Assembly: GCF_009908295.1 (NCBI RefSeq)
Contig: NZ_JAAALO010000006.1
Span: 310,001 to 374,000 of the forward strand
Source: Micromonospora rubida
GTDB taxonomy: Bacteria > Actinomycetota > Actinomycetes > Mycobacteriales > Micromonosporaceae
Length of the DNA stretch: 64,000 bases
Direction of reading: 5' to 3'
A model generated the notes under the pieces. That model saw only the letters and a program-made list of their open reading frames with translations, did no database searches and was not told where the DNA came from. Every line of letters begins with the position of its first letter. Position 1 is the first letter of the stretch. Shown piece by piece: positions 33,101-40,121 of the stretch. Position numbers and translations under genes: made by a program.

Positions 33101-35573
33101 CGCGATGGACGCGGCGGCCGGCGAATCCGTGCCGGTGGATGTTGCCGGGTCAGTGCCGCCCACCCCGGCAGATCACCTCCCGGCCGCCCGGGCACCCGCC
33201 GACCCCAGCCCGGCACCCGGGGCCGCAGAGCCGGATGCCGGTGCCGGGACGCCGGACGCGGCCGAGTTGCCGTCGCCCCGGCGAACCGAGGACGTCAGCC
33301 CCGCCGAGCGTGCGGAAGCACGGCCGGTCCCGCGCCAGCCGGAGCCCGCCGAGGAGTCGATCGTCCCGCTGCCTGCGGTCCCGGAGCCGCTGCCTGCGGT
33401 CCAGGTCACCCCTGGGCCGCTGATCGAGCCGGATTCGGGCACAGCCGATCCACGGCCCGCCGAGCCGGACGCCAGCCCGACGGGCGTCGACGGGTCGGAC
33501 AACGCCGGCGTGGACAGCGACGGTCTCGGCGAAACCGACGGGCCGCGTGTCGGGGCCATTGAGGAGACGCCGCCGACGCGGCAGGAGGTCGGGCAGCCCG
33601 GCAGACAGCGCGTTGACGAGCTGTCGTCGGCTGTGACCGTCCCCGCGCCGCAGGACACCGTGACCACGGCCGACTCCCCCACGGCGCGGCCCGTACCGCC
33701 GCCGGACCGCCCCGACGCCCCGGTGTCGACCGGTCCTCCACGCGCTCCCGCGCCCGCACCGGACCACTCGGACGCCTGGTTCCGACCGAGCAATCCCGCG
33801 CCGCCGGCCCCCGAGCCGTCGACCCCGGACGCGGCCCGCCCGCCGGCCGCGACGGCCACCTCGGGAACCTCGTCCGTCGCGGTGCCGGCGGAGGAGGGAC
33901 CGGCTTCCGCGCCGGGGGGCGGGGCTGCGGCGGCACCGGTGTCGGCACCCCCGACGCCGGAGCAGCCGACGCGTCCCGTCTCCGCGCCACCGGCACAACC
34001 CGTCTCGGGGCCACCCGCACAACCCGTCTCGGGGCCACCGGCGCGGCCGGTCTCGGGACCACCGGCACAACCCGTCTCGGGGCCACCGGCGCGGCCGGTC
34101 TCCGGGCTGCCGGCGTACCCCGTGTCAGGGGTGCCGGCGTACCCCGTCTCCGGGCCGCCCGGGCGGCCGGTGTCGCCCGCCGGGCCAGGGTCCGTCCCCG
34201 GGGTGGAGGCGCGGCCCGGGCAGGACCGGCGGGGCGCCGCCCCGGCCGACGGGGCGGCCGGGGCCGCTGACCCGGAGCAGACGCTCGCGGCGTTGCGGTG
34301 GCGCCTGCACCCGGAGACCCTGCGGGAGGAGACCGACGCCCCGGAGCGGTTGCGTGCGGTGCGGGACGGGCTCACCGCCAAGCTGGCCGTCGCCCTGGAC
34401 AACCGGTCCCGGGCCCGGCTGCTCAGCCTGCGGGCCGTCGCGTCCCGGATCCTCGGCGACCTGGACGACGCGCTCGACGACGCCCGGCTCGCCCTGACGT
34501 ACGCCGAGAGCACCGGCGAGTTTCGGCGGACCGCGCTGGCGCGGGCTCGGCTGGCCCACGTGCTGCGCTGGCGGGGCGAGTTCGCCGAGGCCGACCGGCT
34601 GTTCGCCGAGGCCAACTCGACCGAGCTGCCCGACCGGCTGCGCGCGGCCCTGCACGAGCACGCCGGGCGGTGCAGCTACGACCAGGGCCGGCTGATCGAG
34701 GCGTGTCACCACTTCGAGCGGGCGCTGGACCTGCACCGGGCGGCCGACGCCGAGCTGACCGGCCGGACCCGGGTGGCCCTCGACGCGGTCGCCGAGCGGG
34801 CTGGCCGGGACGGCTTCGGCCCGTATCCGCGCGGTCGGGACGAGATCCTGCACACCGGCCGGCCGCCGGTGCCCACGTACGACGAGGACCTGGACCGGTG
34901 GGGGTACGCCGACGCCGACGGCAACCTGATCGTCGGCACCGACTACGCCGAGGTGCAGCCGTTCCGGGAGGGGATGGCCTGGGTACGCCGCCCGGAGGGG
35001 GCCCGCTGGGCGCTGATCGACGAGGCCGGGCGCACCCTGATCCAGGCGAACAACGGCTACCGCGCGGCCGGATCGTTCTCCGACGGCCTGGCCTGGGTGT
35101 CGATGGACGGCACCGGCGACTGGATGGCGATCACCCCGTCCAACACGGTGGTGATCCCGCCGGGCTTCGACGACGTACGACCGTTCCGGCGCGGCGTGGC
35201 GGCGGTCCGGGTCGACGGCGGCTGGGGAGCCGTCGACCGGGACGGCGCGATGGTCGTGCCGACCCGGTACCACGGCCTCACCACGGCGCTCGCCGACGGA
35301 CGCTACGTCGACGGCTTCACCGACGAGGGCCTGGCCGTGGTGGAGCTGAACGGCCGACGCGGGGTGGTGGACCGCACCGGCCGGATGGTCGTGGCGCCGA
35401 CGCACCCCGCACTGGTCGTGCACCCGGTCGCGTTCCTGGTCGGCGACGGCGCCGGCCGCTGGGGCGCGCTCGACCGGCGGGGCGAGCCGTTGCTCGACCC
35501 GGTGCACCCGAGCCGGGACCAGGTGATCGAGCAGATCGACCGGCTCCTGGCCGATACCAGCCCGCTGCTGTGA
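30177..35573 (+). CDS. Giant disordered protein with C-terminal TPR-like and WG-repeat domains
   Basis: 1798 residues. The first 40 residues (FYDRWRDPAEPSWVFEPTSE) look structured. About 1300 residues follow that are dominated by Pro, Arg, Asp, Gly and Ala, with internal repeats (RPGPTDRHPGPADR; DRDDRTASDRDS; PVSGPPAQ). From about residue 1365 to 1550 helical TPR-like repeats appear (ARLAHVLRWRGEFAEADRLF, CSYDQGRLIEACHHFERAL). From about 1568 to 1790 there are six or so WG repeats (RWGYADADGNLIV, RWALIDEAGRTLI, GWGAVDRDGAMVV, RRGVVDRTGRMVV, RWGALDRRGEPLL). No signal peptide or membrane helix is visible, so it is probably a cytoplasmic scaffold. Function unknown. Confidence 0.85.
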   Translation: MSGDFYDRWRDPAEPSWVFEPTSEWQPQFPGQRYPGDIGLRHLPHLPPQHRGRAAVVGRAEARPVSPAPDPGPASPAPGGRDGAYPLEVPAPGGHARRSWDDRRAGPAEPRRPDARPAWAGPARDHATPVDDRTAGYDTRPPAREERPPTHGDQQRQGGDDRRPAPTDRHPTPTDRRPGPTDRHPGPADRRPGPTDRHPGPTDHDGHDRRGRDERDPDRHGRDEREQAWRPRGAGAAEHHERGYGLRGEDRRPEATDHDRYGHQGRDDSRWRRDQHPADRGPVEAYPLRPDPDRPPRHEPRRPEWTVDRDPAAGWHGDRYDQRHPADPGRRTPPPGAAAPVSPAHRPEPGWLPEPEERPHRPHDRTTGDRSGSERPGPDRPGWPDRHRPTLDRDDRPSQDRDGRTSLDRDDRTASDRDDRTASDRDSRTAPDRDSRTAPPGTGPARPARPVDGPVPVDGPRNAGRPGVGQPDAGRPAAGTPHRPVDRDGQPHRDASREAASWAEPYRHPTGRPSPARDGGLPWPEPGHLRPDLGRMPGPDRGPTRPGDAPRPDASPTGPARPEARPVDGTRPVERAGQVERAGQVDGTRQDPWFADAARGDLHRPDGPAEGRPDARSTTDRYGRPAPVDRDTPPARENRPVPPTRDERPAPAPRDERPAPPPRDERGTQPLRDDRRFAGHPTEAPVRPVPDADQPAARRPGPDPVHPVHPDRPAERPTTEQRPSDAPRLGPPPHRPAAPHRPPVEPAAGASQDEHRTPPTTDAPVSAVPVSGVPVSGVPGRPVSGPPEPDRVVAGPPVAGQPVPERPVSGPPTSGPPLAGPSAPGTLGPEWPARGMPVAGAPVSGPPVSGPPAPPVPAQPVAPVSPPPATQAATGPTSVVPASGPPAPPASGPPSLPAPPVRPVSGPPGGAASPGPVEPVSGPPAPRLRLEFLPAPEPVQRTSAPAQQDEPLVGSAPRADPPPAADAANATDTPDAMDAAAGESVPVDVAGSVPPTPADHLPAARAPADPSPAPGAAEPDAGAGTPDAAELPSPRRTEDVSPAERAEARPVPRQPEPAEESIVPLPAVPEPLPAVQVTPGPLIEPDSGTADPRPAEPDASPTGVDGSDNAGVDSDGLGETDGPRVGAIEETPPTRQEVGQPGRQRVDELSSAVTVPAPQDTVTTADSPTARPVPPPDRPDAPVSTGPPRAPAPAPDHSDAWFRPSNPAPPAPEPSTPDAARPPAATATSGTSSVAVPAEEGPASAPGGGAAAAPVSAPPTPEQPTRPVSAPPAQPVSGPPAQPVSGPPARPVSGPPAQPVSGPPARPVSGLPAYPVSGVPAYPVSGPPGRPVSPAGPGSVPGVEARPGQDRRGAAPADGAAGAADPEQTLAALRWRLHPETLREETDAPERLRAVRDGLTAKLAVALDNRSRARLLSLRAVASRILGDLDDALDDARLALTYAESTGEFRRTALARARLAHVLRWRGEFAEADRLFAEANSTELPDRLRAALHEHAGRCSYDQGRLIEACHHFERALDLHRAADAELTGRTRVALDAVAERAGRDGFGPYPRGRDEILHTGRPPVPTYDEDLDRWGYADADGNLIVGTDYAEVQPFREGMAWVRRPEGARWALIDEAGRTLIQANNGYRAAGSFSDGLAWVSMDGTGDWMAITPSNTVVIPPGFDDVRPFRRGVAAVRVDGGWGAVDRDGAMVVPTRYHGLTTALADGRYVDGFTDEGLAVVELNGRRGVVDRTGRMVVAPTHPALVVHPVAFLVGDGAGRWGALDRRGEPLLDPVHPSRDQVIEQIDRLLADTSPLL
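30701..30784 (+). repeat. Coding 42-bp tandem repeat, two units
   Basis: 30701-30742 and 30743-30784 differ at a single base near their ends. They encode RRPGPTDRHPGPAD-type repeats in the giant protein. Confidence 0.85.
31398..31493 (+). repeat. Coding 24-bp tandem repeat, four units
   Basis: Four 24-bp units, in two pairs of identical or near-identical copies, encode DRDDRTAS/DRDSRTAP octapeptides. Confidence 0.85.
33970..34161 (+). repeat. Coding 24-bp tandem repeat, eight units
   Basis: Eight consecutive 24-bp units encode variants of AQPVSGPP (ARPVSGPP, AYPVSGVP). Two alternating subtypes suggest recent duplication. Confidence 0.85.
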
Positions 35574-35610
35574 CCCGTGCCGGTGCGCCAGTGCGCCGGC
35601 CCGCCGGCAG

Positions 35611-35638
35611 GTGACCCTGATCCCGACCGGGCTAGGGT
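35611..35638 (+). promoter_or_regulatory. Leaderless promoter of the aldo/keto reductase gene
   Basis: GTGACC (35611-35616), 16-nt spacer, TAGGGT (35633-35638), then 6 nt to the ATG at 35645. Confidence 0.55.
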
Positions 35639-35644
35639 CGGAGC

Positions 35645-36643
35645 ATGAAATTCCGACACCTGGGCCGCTCGGGCCTGATGGTCAGCGAGATCTCGTACGG
35701 CAACTGGATCACCCACGGCTCGCAGGTCGAGGAGGACGCGGCGACCGCCTGCGTCCGGGCCGCGCTGGAGACGGGCATCACCACCTTCGACACCGCCGAC
35801 GTGTACGCCGGCACGAAGGCCGAGGCGGTGCTCGGGCGGGCCCTCAAGGGCGAGCGCCGCGAGGGTCTGGAGATCTTCACCAAGGTCTACTGGCCGACCG
35901 GCCCGGGCCGCAACGACCGCGGCCTGTCCCGCAAGCACATCATGGAGTCGATCAACGGCTCGCTGCGCCGGTTGCAGACCGACTACGTGGACCTCTACCA
36001 GGCCCACCGGTACGACCACAGCACGCCGCTGGAGGAGACGATGGAGGCCTTCGCCGACGTCGTGCACTCCGGCAAGGCGCACTACATCGGCGTCTCCGAG
36101 TGGCGGGCGTCGGAGATCCGCGAGGCCCACCGGCTCGCCCGCGAGCTGCGCATCCCGCTGGTCTCCAACCAGCCGCAGTACTCGATCCTGTGGCGGGTCA
36201 TCGAGACCGAGGTCGTCCCGACCAGCGAGGAGCTGGGCCTCGGGCAGATCGTCTGGTCGCCGATGGCCCAGGGCGCGCTCTCCGGCAAGTACCTGCCGGG
36301 CCAGCCGCCGCCGGCCGGCTCCCGCGCCACCGACGAGAAGTCCGGGGCGAGCTTCATCGCCAAGTTCCTCACCGACGACGTGCTGACCCGGGTGCAGCAG
36401 CTCAAGCCGCTGGCCGAGCAGGCCGGGCTGACCATGCCGCAGCTCGCCATCGCCTGGGTGCTGCAGAACCCGAACGTCTCCTCGGCGATCATCGGCGCGT
36501 CCCGCCCGGAGCAGGTGCGCGACAACGTCAAGGCGGCCGGCGTGAAGCTGGACGAGGCCCTGCTGAAGGCGATCGACGACATCTTCGACCCGATCGTCGA
36601 GCGTGACCCGGCGAAGACCCAGTCCCCGCCCCAACGGCCGTGA
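35645..36643 (+). CDS. Aldo/keto reductase (potassium-channel beta-subunit-like)
   Basis: 332 residues. KFRHLGRSGLMVSEISYGNW opens the AKR barrel. The catalytic tetrad is visible as Asp in TFDTADVYAGTKAE with its Tyr, Lys in IFTKVYW, and His in YQAHRYD. NADPH-binding segments are VSNQPQYSIL and SSAIIGASRPEQVRDN. Substrate unknown. Convergent with the site-2 protease gene. Confidence 0.93.
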   Translation: MKFRHLGRSGLMVSEISYGNWITHGSQVEEDAATACVRAALETGITTFDTADVYAGTKAEAVLGRALKGERREGLEIFTKVYWPTGPGRNDRGLSRKHIMESINGSLRRLQTDYVDLYQAHRYDHSTPLEETMEAFADVVHSGKAHYIGVSEWRASEIREAHRLARELRIPLVSNQPQYSILWRVIETEVVPTSEELGLGQIVWSPMAQGALSGKYLPGQPPPAGSRATDEKSGASFIAKFLTDDVLTRVQQLKPLAEQAGLTMPQLAIAWVLQNPNVSSAIIGASRPEQVRDNVKAAGVKLDEALLKAIDDIFDPIVERDPAKTQSPPQRP

Positions 36644-36647
36644 CCCT

Positions 36648-36683
36648 CGGGTCCGGCCGGCGCGAATGTGCCGGCCGGACCCG
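36648..36683. terminator. Bidirectional hairpin terminator
   Basis: Perfect 14-bp arms (36648-36661, 36670-36683) with loop GCGAATGT, between the convergent AKR and protease genes. Confidence 0.85.
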
Positions 36684-36685
36684 GA

Positions 36686-37486
36686 TCAGCCGCGCCAGAA
36701 GCGGATCAGCTCCAGGCCGGCGGCGTAGAGCCACGGGGGCAGGCCGAGCAGGTCCGCCACGGCGAAGACCGCGTCGAAGAACCAGCCGCCGATGCGCGGG
36801 TTCCACAGCAGCGCGAAGAGCAGGATGAACCCGTACGGGGCGAACAGGTCGTACATCCGCCGCCACTGGGGGTTCAGCCACGGCTGGATCATGTTGCCGC
36901 CGTCCAGGCCGGGCACCGGCAGCAGGTTCAGCACGCTGGCGGTGAGCTGGAGGAACGCCAGCAGCGCCAGCCCGGCCCAGAACTCCACCGGCCCATCACC
37001 GCCGAACCCGATCCGCAGCACGGCCACCAGCATCAGGGTGAACAGCACGTTGGTGGCCGGGCCGGCGAGGCTGACCAGGGTGTGCCGCAGCCGCCCCGGG
37101 ATGGCGTGCCGGTCCACCCACACCGCGCCGCCGGGCAGGCCGATCCCGCCGAGCAGCACCACCACCACCGGCAGCACGATCGACAGCAGGGGGTGGGTGT
37201 ACTTGAACGGGTTGAGCGTCAGGTAACCCCGGTGCGCGACGCTGCGGTCCCCGGCCCGGTAGGCGACCACGGCGTGGGCGTACTCGTGCAGGCAGAGCGA
37301 CACCAGCCAACCCGAGACGACGAGCAGGAACACGTCGAACCGGACGTTGCCGATCCGGTTCCAGGTCAGCACGGCGCTGGTCACGAACAGCGCGACCAAC
37401 GCCAGGAACACCGGGCTGGGCCGGAACGCCGCCCGGGGTACGCCGAGCACGAGCGGCTCGCCGCCGCCCGGACGGTCCGACACCAT
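36686..37486 (-). CDS. Site-2 protease family intramembrane metalloprotease
   Basis: 266 residues from ATG 37486 (GTG 37483 also possible). Zinc motif HEYAH in SLCLHEYAHAVVAYRAGD near residue 65, and the second ligand block LNLLPVPGLDGGN near 175. Five or six membrane helices surround these. The stop of the upstream small gene overlaps this start (TGATG). Probable role in membrane-bound regulatory proteolysis or protein quality control; the substrate is unknown. Confidence 0.9.
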   Translation of the reverse strand: MVSDRPGGGEPLVLGVPRAAFRPSPVFLALVALFVTSAVLTWNRIGNVRFDVFLLVVSGWLVSLCLHEYAHAVVAYRAGDRSVAHRGYLTLNPFKYTHPLLSIVLPVVVVLLGGIGLPGGAVWVDRHAIPGRLRHTLVSLAGPATNVLFTLMLVAVLRIGFGGDGPVEFWAGLALLAFLQLTASVLNLLPVPGLDGGNMIQPWLNPQWRRMYDLFAPYGFILLFALLWNPRIGGWFFDAVFAVADLLGLPPWLYAAGLELIRFWRG

Positions 37487-37686
37487 CACTCGGCCGGGGG
37501 CTGCAGACTCATCCGGTAGTCCACCCGGTCGTCCTCGACGAGCGCGACCGAGGTGACGCCGGACGCCGCGAGCTCCCGCCAGGCCTGACCGATCCACGAC
37601 TCGGCGTCCGCCTGGCTCCCGAACGTCTCCGTCGACCCCTCGGTCGACTCGCCGCTCGCGCCCTCGTACCGCCAGCTCCACGCCAT
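37486..37686 (-). CDS. Small conserved-looking hypothetical protein upstream of the site-2 protease
   Basis: 66 residues: AWSWRYEGASGESTEG, SQADAESWIGQAWRELAASG, VTSVALVEDDRVDYRMSL. It looks like a compact alpha/beta protein with no cysteine or membrane segment. Translationally coupled to the protease by the TGATG overlap. Small proteins of this type are widespread in actinobacteria, and no function is known. Confidence 0.75.
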   Translation of the reverse strand: MAWSWRYEGASGESTEGSTETFGSQADAESWIGQAWRELAASGVTSVALVEDDRVDYRMSLQPPAE

Positions 37687-37805
37687 GCCGCGTCTCCCCT
37701 CGCCGCTGAAGTCCCCTGTGACGAACCCCGCAAGCGTAGTCGGCCGCGGCCCCGGACGGCCCGACGCTCCGCCCGGGGACCGTGACTGGCCTCGGCGGGC
37801 GGTGG

Positions 37806-37834
37806 GTGACCGTGGTCGGCGCCGCCGGTACGGT
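37806..37834 (+). promoter_or_regulatory. Leaderless promoter of the Ser/Thr kinase gene
   Basis: GTGACC (37806-37811), 17-nt spacer, TACGGT (37829-37834), then 6 nt to the GTG at 37841. This is the best-formed promoter of this kind in the window. Confidence 0.6.
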
Positions 37835-37840
37835 GACGCG

Positions 37841-40003
37841 GTGTTGACTCAAGGGGTGGTGCTCAACGGCCGGTACCGGCTCGACGAGCGCGTCGCGACC
37901 GGGGGCATGGGGGCCGTCTGGCGGGGCACCGACACGCTGCTCGACCGCGAGGTGGCGGTCAAGGTGTTGCTGCCGTCGCTGGGCGACGATCCGGAGTTCA
38001 CCACCCGGTTCCAGGCCGAGGCCCGGATGATGGCCGCGCTGAGGCACCCGGGCATCGTCGCCGTGCACGACGTCGGGCAGGCCGTCCTCGACGACGGCAG
38101 CCGGGTGAGCTACCTGGTGATGGAGTACGTCGACGGCGAGTCGCTGGTGGTCTGGCTGCGCCGCGCCGGGCGGCTGGATGCGGCGTCGACCATGTCGGTG
38201 GTGGCGCAGGCGGCGGGGGCGCTGCACGCCGCGCACACCGGCGGGATCGTGCACCGCGACGTCAAGCCGGGGAACCTGCTGGTCAAGCGGGACGGCACGG
38301 TGGTGCTGGTCGACTTCGGCATCGCCCGGTCCCGGAGCACGGCCGGCATCACCGCCGCGCACATGGTGCTCGGCACCGCGTCGTACATGTCTCCGGAGCA
38401 GGCCACCGGGCAGCCGGTGTCGGCGTCCTCCGACATCTACGCCCTCGGCGCGGTCGCGTACTACTGCCTGGCCGGCAGGCCGCCGTTCGACGGCGAGAAC
38501 CCGTTGCAGGTGGCGCTGCGGCAGGCCCAGGACGAGCCGGAGCCGCTGCCGCCGGACACCCCGGCAGCGGTGGTCGAGCTGGTCGCCCGGGCGGTGGCGA
38601 AACGCCCGGCCGACCGGTACGCCAGCGCGGCGGAGCTGGCCGCCGCGGCGGAACAGGCCCGAGAGGCGACCCTGACCCGTTTCCCGGTCTCGGCCCGCCC
38701 GCCCTGGGCGGTCCCCGCCCCGGCTCATCCCGTCCCGGCACAGGCACAGGCACAGGATCAGGCACTGGCGCCGCCTGTTCCCGGCCCAGCCCAGCCTGCT
38801 CCCATTCCCGCCCAGGCCCCAGCCCAGGCCCCAGCCCGGGCTGTTTCCGGGCCGGCCTGGACAACGGGAGAAGCCGGCGCGGCCCGTTCGGGGAAGGAAC
38901 CCGGCCCGGCCCGCCCAGTGGAAGGACCCGGCGCGGCCGATCCGGTGGCGGCACCCAGGCCCGGGCATCCGGTGCCGTGGTCCGTCGGGCCGGCCCGGCA
39001 GCCCGACAACCCCGCCGTCCGGCCCGGCACGCCGACCCCGCCGCCCTTCCCGCCGGCCCCGCCGACCCCACAGTCCGGCACGCCGACCCCGTCGACCCGC
39101 CCGCCGGCCCCGCCGCCCGGTGGTGGGCCGGTCCCGTGGCCAGCCTGGTCGCCGGCCCGGCCCGCGAGCCCGGAAGCCCGGCCCGTCGACGGGGCTCCGC
39201 CGCCGGGCGGCCCGAGCCCGTACCCGGCTGGTTCCGCCCCCATGCCCGGCGGGCCCAGCCGGGCGGAAGCCGACCCGGCACCCACCCGCGAGGATCCGGC
39301 CGGGCGGCCGCGCCGGAACCGGCGGCTCGCCCTGGCCGGGGTCGCCGGCGCGGTGGTCGCGGTGCTGGCCGCCGTGGTCGCCGTGACGACGCTGTGGCCG
39401 GACGGGGACCCGGTGCGACCCGAGCAGCGGACGGCTCTGACCGTCGGCTCGGCGTCCGCCACGCCCGCGCCGGACGGCACCGGGTCGGCACGCCCGGCGC
39501 GGCCCGGCGCGACCGGTGCCGCCGACCCGACCACGCCGTCCGGGTCCGCCCGCCCCAGCGCCTCCGCCCGGCCGACCCGCTCGGCCGGCGACGGGGCCAC
39601 GGCCCGCCCCTCCGGCGCCGCGAGCGCCACCACCGCGCCGACCACGGCCGCCCCGCCGAAGCCGAACCCGTACACCGCGGCGCAGGCCTGCGGCAGCGGG
39701 TACCAGGTGATCGACACGGCCACCCTCACCGGCTCGGACAGGGTCCGGCGGGGCCGGGTGTTCCTGCTCTACCAGGCGTCGACCGGCCGGAACTGCGTGG
39801 TGACGCTCAAGGACACCGCCGTCGGCGTCAAGTCGGCCGTGTCGGCGTACCTGGAGGTGAAGGGGAAGGCCCGCAGCACCGACAGCGGCTCCTTCGCGTA
39901 CTACGCCGGGCCCGTCCGGGCGGACGCGGACCGGACCTGCGTGCGGTGGGGCGGCGCGGTCGGCGGGGTCGGCTACGGCAGCCCCTTCGAGCACTGCGGG
40001 TGA
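37841..40003 (+). CDS. Transmembrane Ser/Thr protein kinase (PknB family)
   Basis: 720 residues. The kinase domain (about 10-280) has the glycine loop VATGGMGAVWRG, Lys in REVAVKVL, catalytic HRDVKPGNLL, DFGIA and GTASYMSPEQ. A Pro/Ala-rich juxtamembrane stretch of about 200 residues (AQAQAQDQALAPP, many PAP repeats) leads to a single membrane helix near 490 (LALAGVAGAVVAVLAAVVAV). An external Thr/Ser/Pro-rich stalk and a C-terminal ~110-residue domain with two Cys pairs follow. No PASTA domains. Divergent from the protease pair. Confidence 0.92.
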   Translation: MLTQGVVLNGRYRLDERVATGGMGAVWRGTDTLLDREVAVKVLLPSLGDDPEFTTRFQAEARMMAALRHPGIVAVHDVGQAVLDDGSRVSYLVMEYVDGESLVVWLRRAGRLDAASTMSVVAQAAGALHAAHTGGIVHRDVKPGNLLVKRDGTVVLVDFGIARSRSTAGITAAHMVLGTASYMSPEQATGQPVSASSDIYALGAVAYYCLAGRPPFDGENPLQVALRQAQDEPEPLPPDTPAAVVELVARAVAKRPADRYASAAELAAAAEQAREATLTRFPVSARPPWAVPAPAHPVPAQAQAQDQALAPPVPGPAQPAPIPAQAPAQAPARAVSGPAWTTGEAGAARSGKEPGPARPVEGPGAADPVAAPRPGHPVPWSVGPARQPDNPAVRPGTPTPPPFPPAPPTPQSGTPTPSTRPPAPPPGGGPVPWPAWSPARPASPEARPVDGAPPPGGPSPYPAGSAPMPGGPSRAEADPAPTREDPAGRPRRNRRLALAGVAGAVVAVLAAVVAVTTLWPDGDPVRPEQRTALTVGSASATPAPDGTGSARPARPGATGAADPTTPSGSARPSASARPTRSAGDGATARPSGAASATTAPTTAAPPKPNPYTAAQACGSGYQVIDTATLTGSDRVRRGRVFLLYQASTGRNCVVTLKDTAVGVKSAVSAYLEVKGKARSTDSGSFAYYAGPVRADADRTCVRWGGAVGGVGYGSPFEHCG

Positions 40004-40121
40004 GCCGGGCGTCGACGCCAGGGGATCGGCCGGCGCCGGGGCCGGGGCGGCAGCGCCGGGATGGCGGTCGACGATACGGGCCGGCGGGCGGCGCGGCGTC
40101 CGACGGCTTTAAGGTACGGGC

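Noticed and set aside
30328..33423. Very long alternative frames over the WG-repeat gene, on both strands (up to 1031 residues)
   Set aside because: They are Arg/Pro/Thr-rich, have no domain, and arise because stop codons are rare in this GC content. Only the 30177-35573 frame contains recognisable TPR and WG domains.
33970..34161. Regular 24-bp repeats considered as a CRISPR array
   Set aside because: There are no spacers; units abut and encode an in-frame octapeptide repeat. No cas genes are in the window.
40004..40121. Cobalamin riboswitch upstream of cobU-cobT
   Set aside because: The 118-nt gap is too short, has no recognisable B12-box, and the gene appears to be leaderless.
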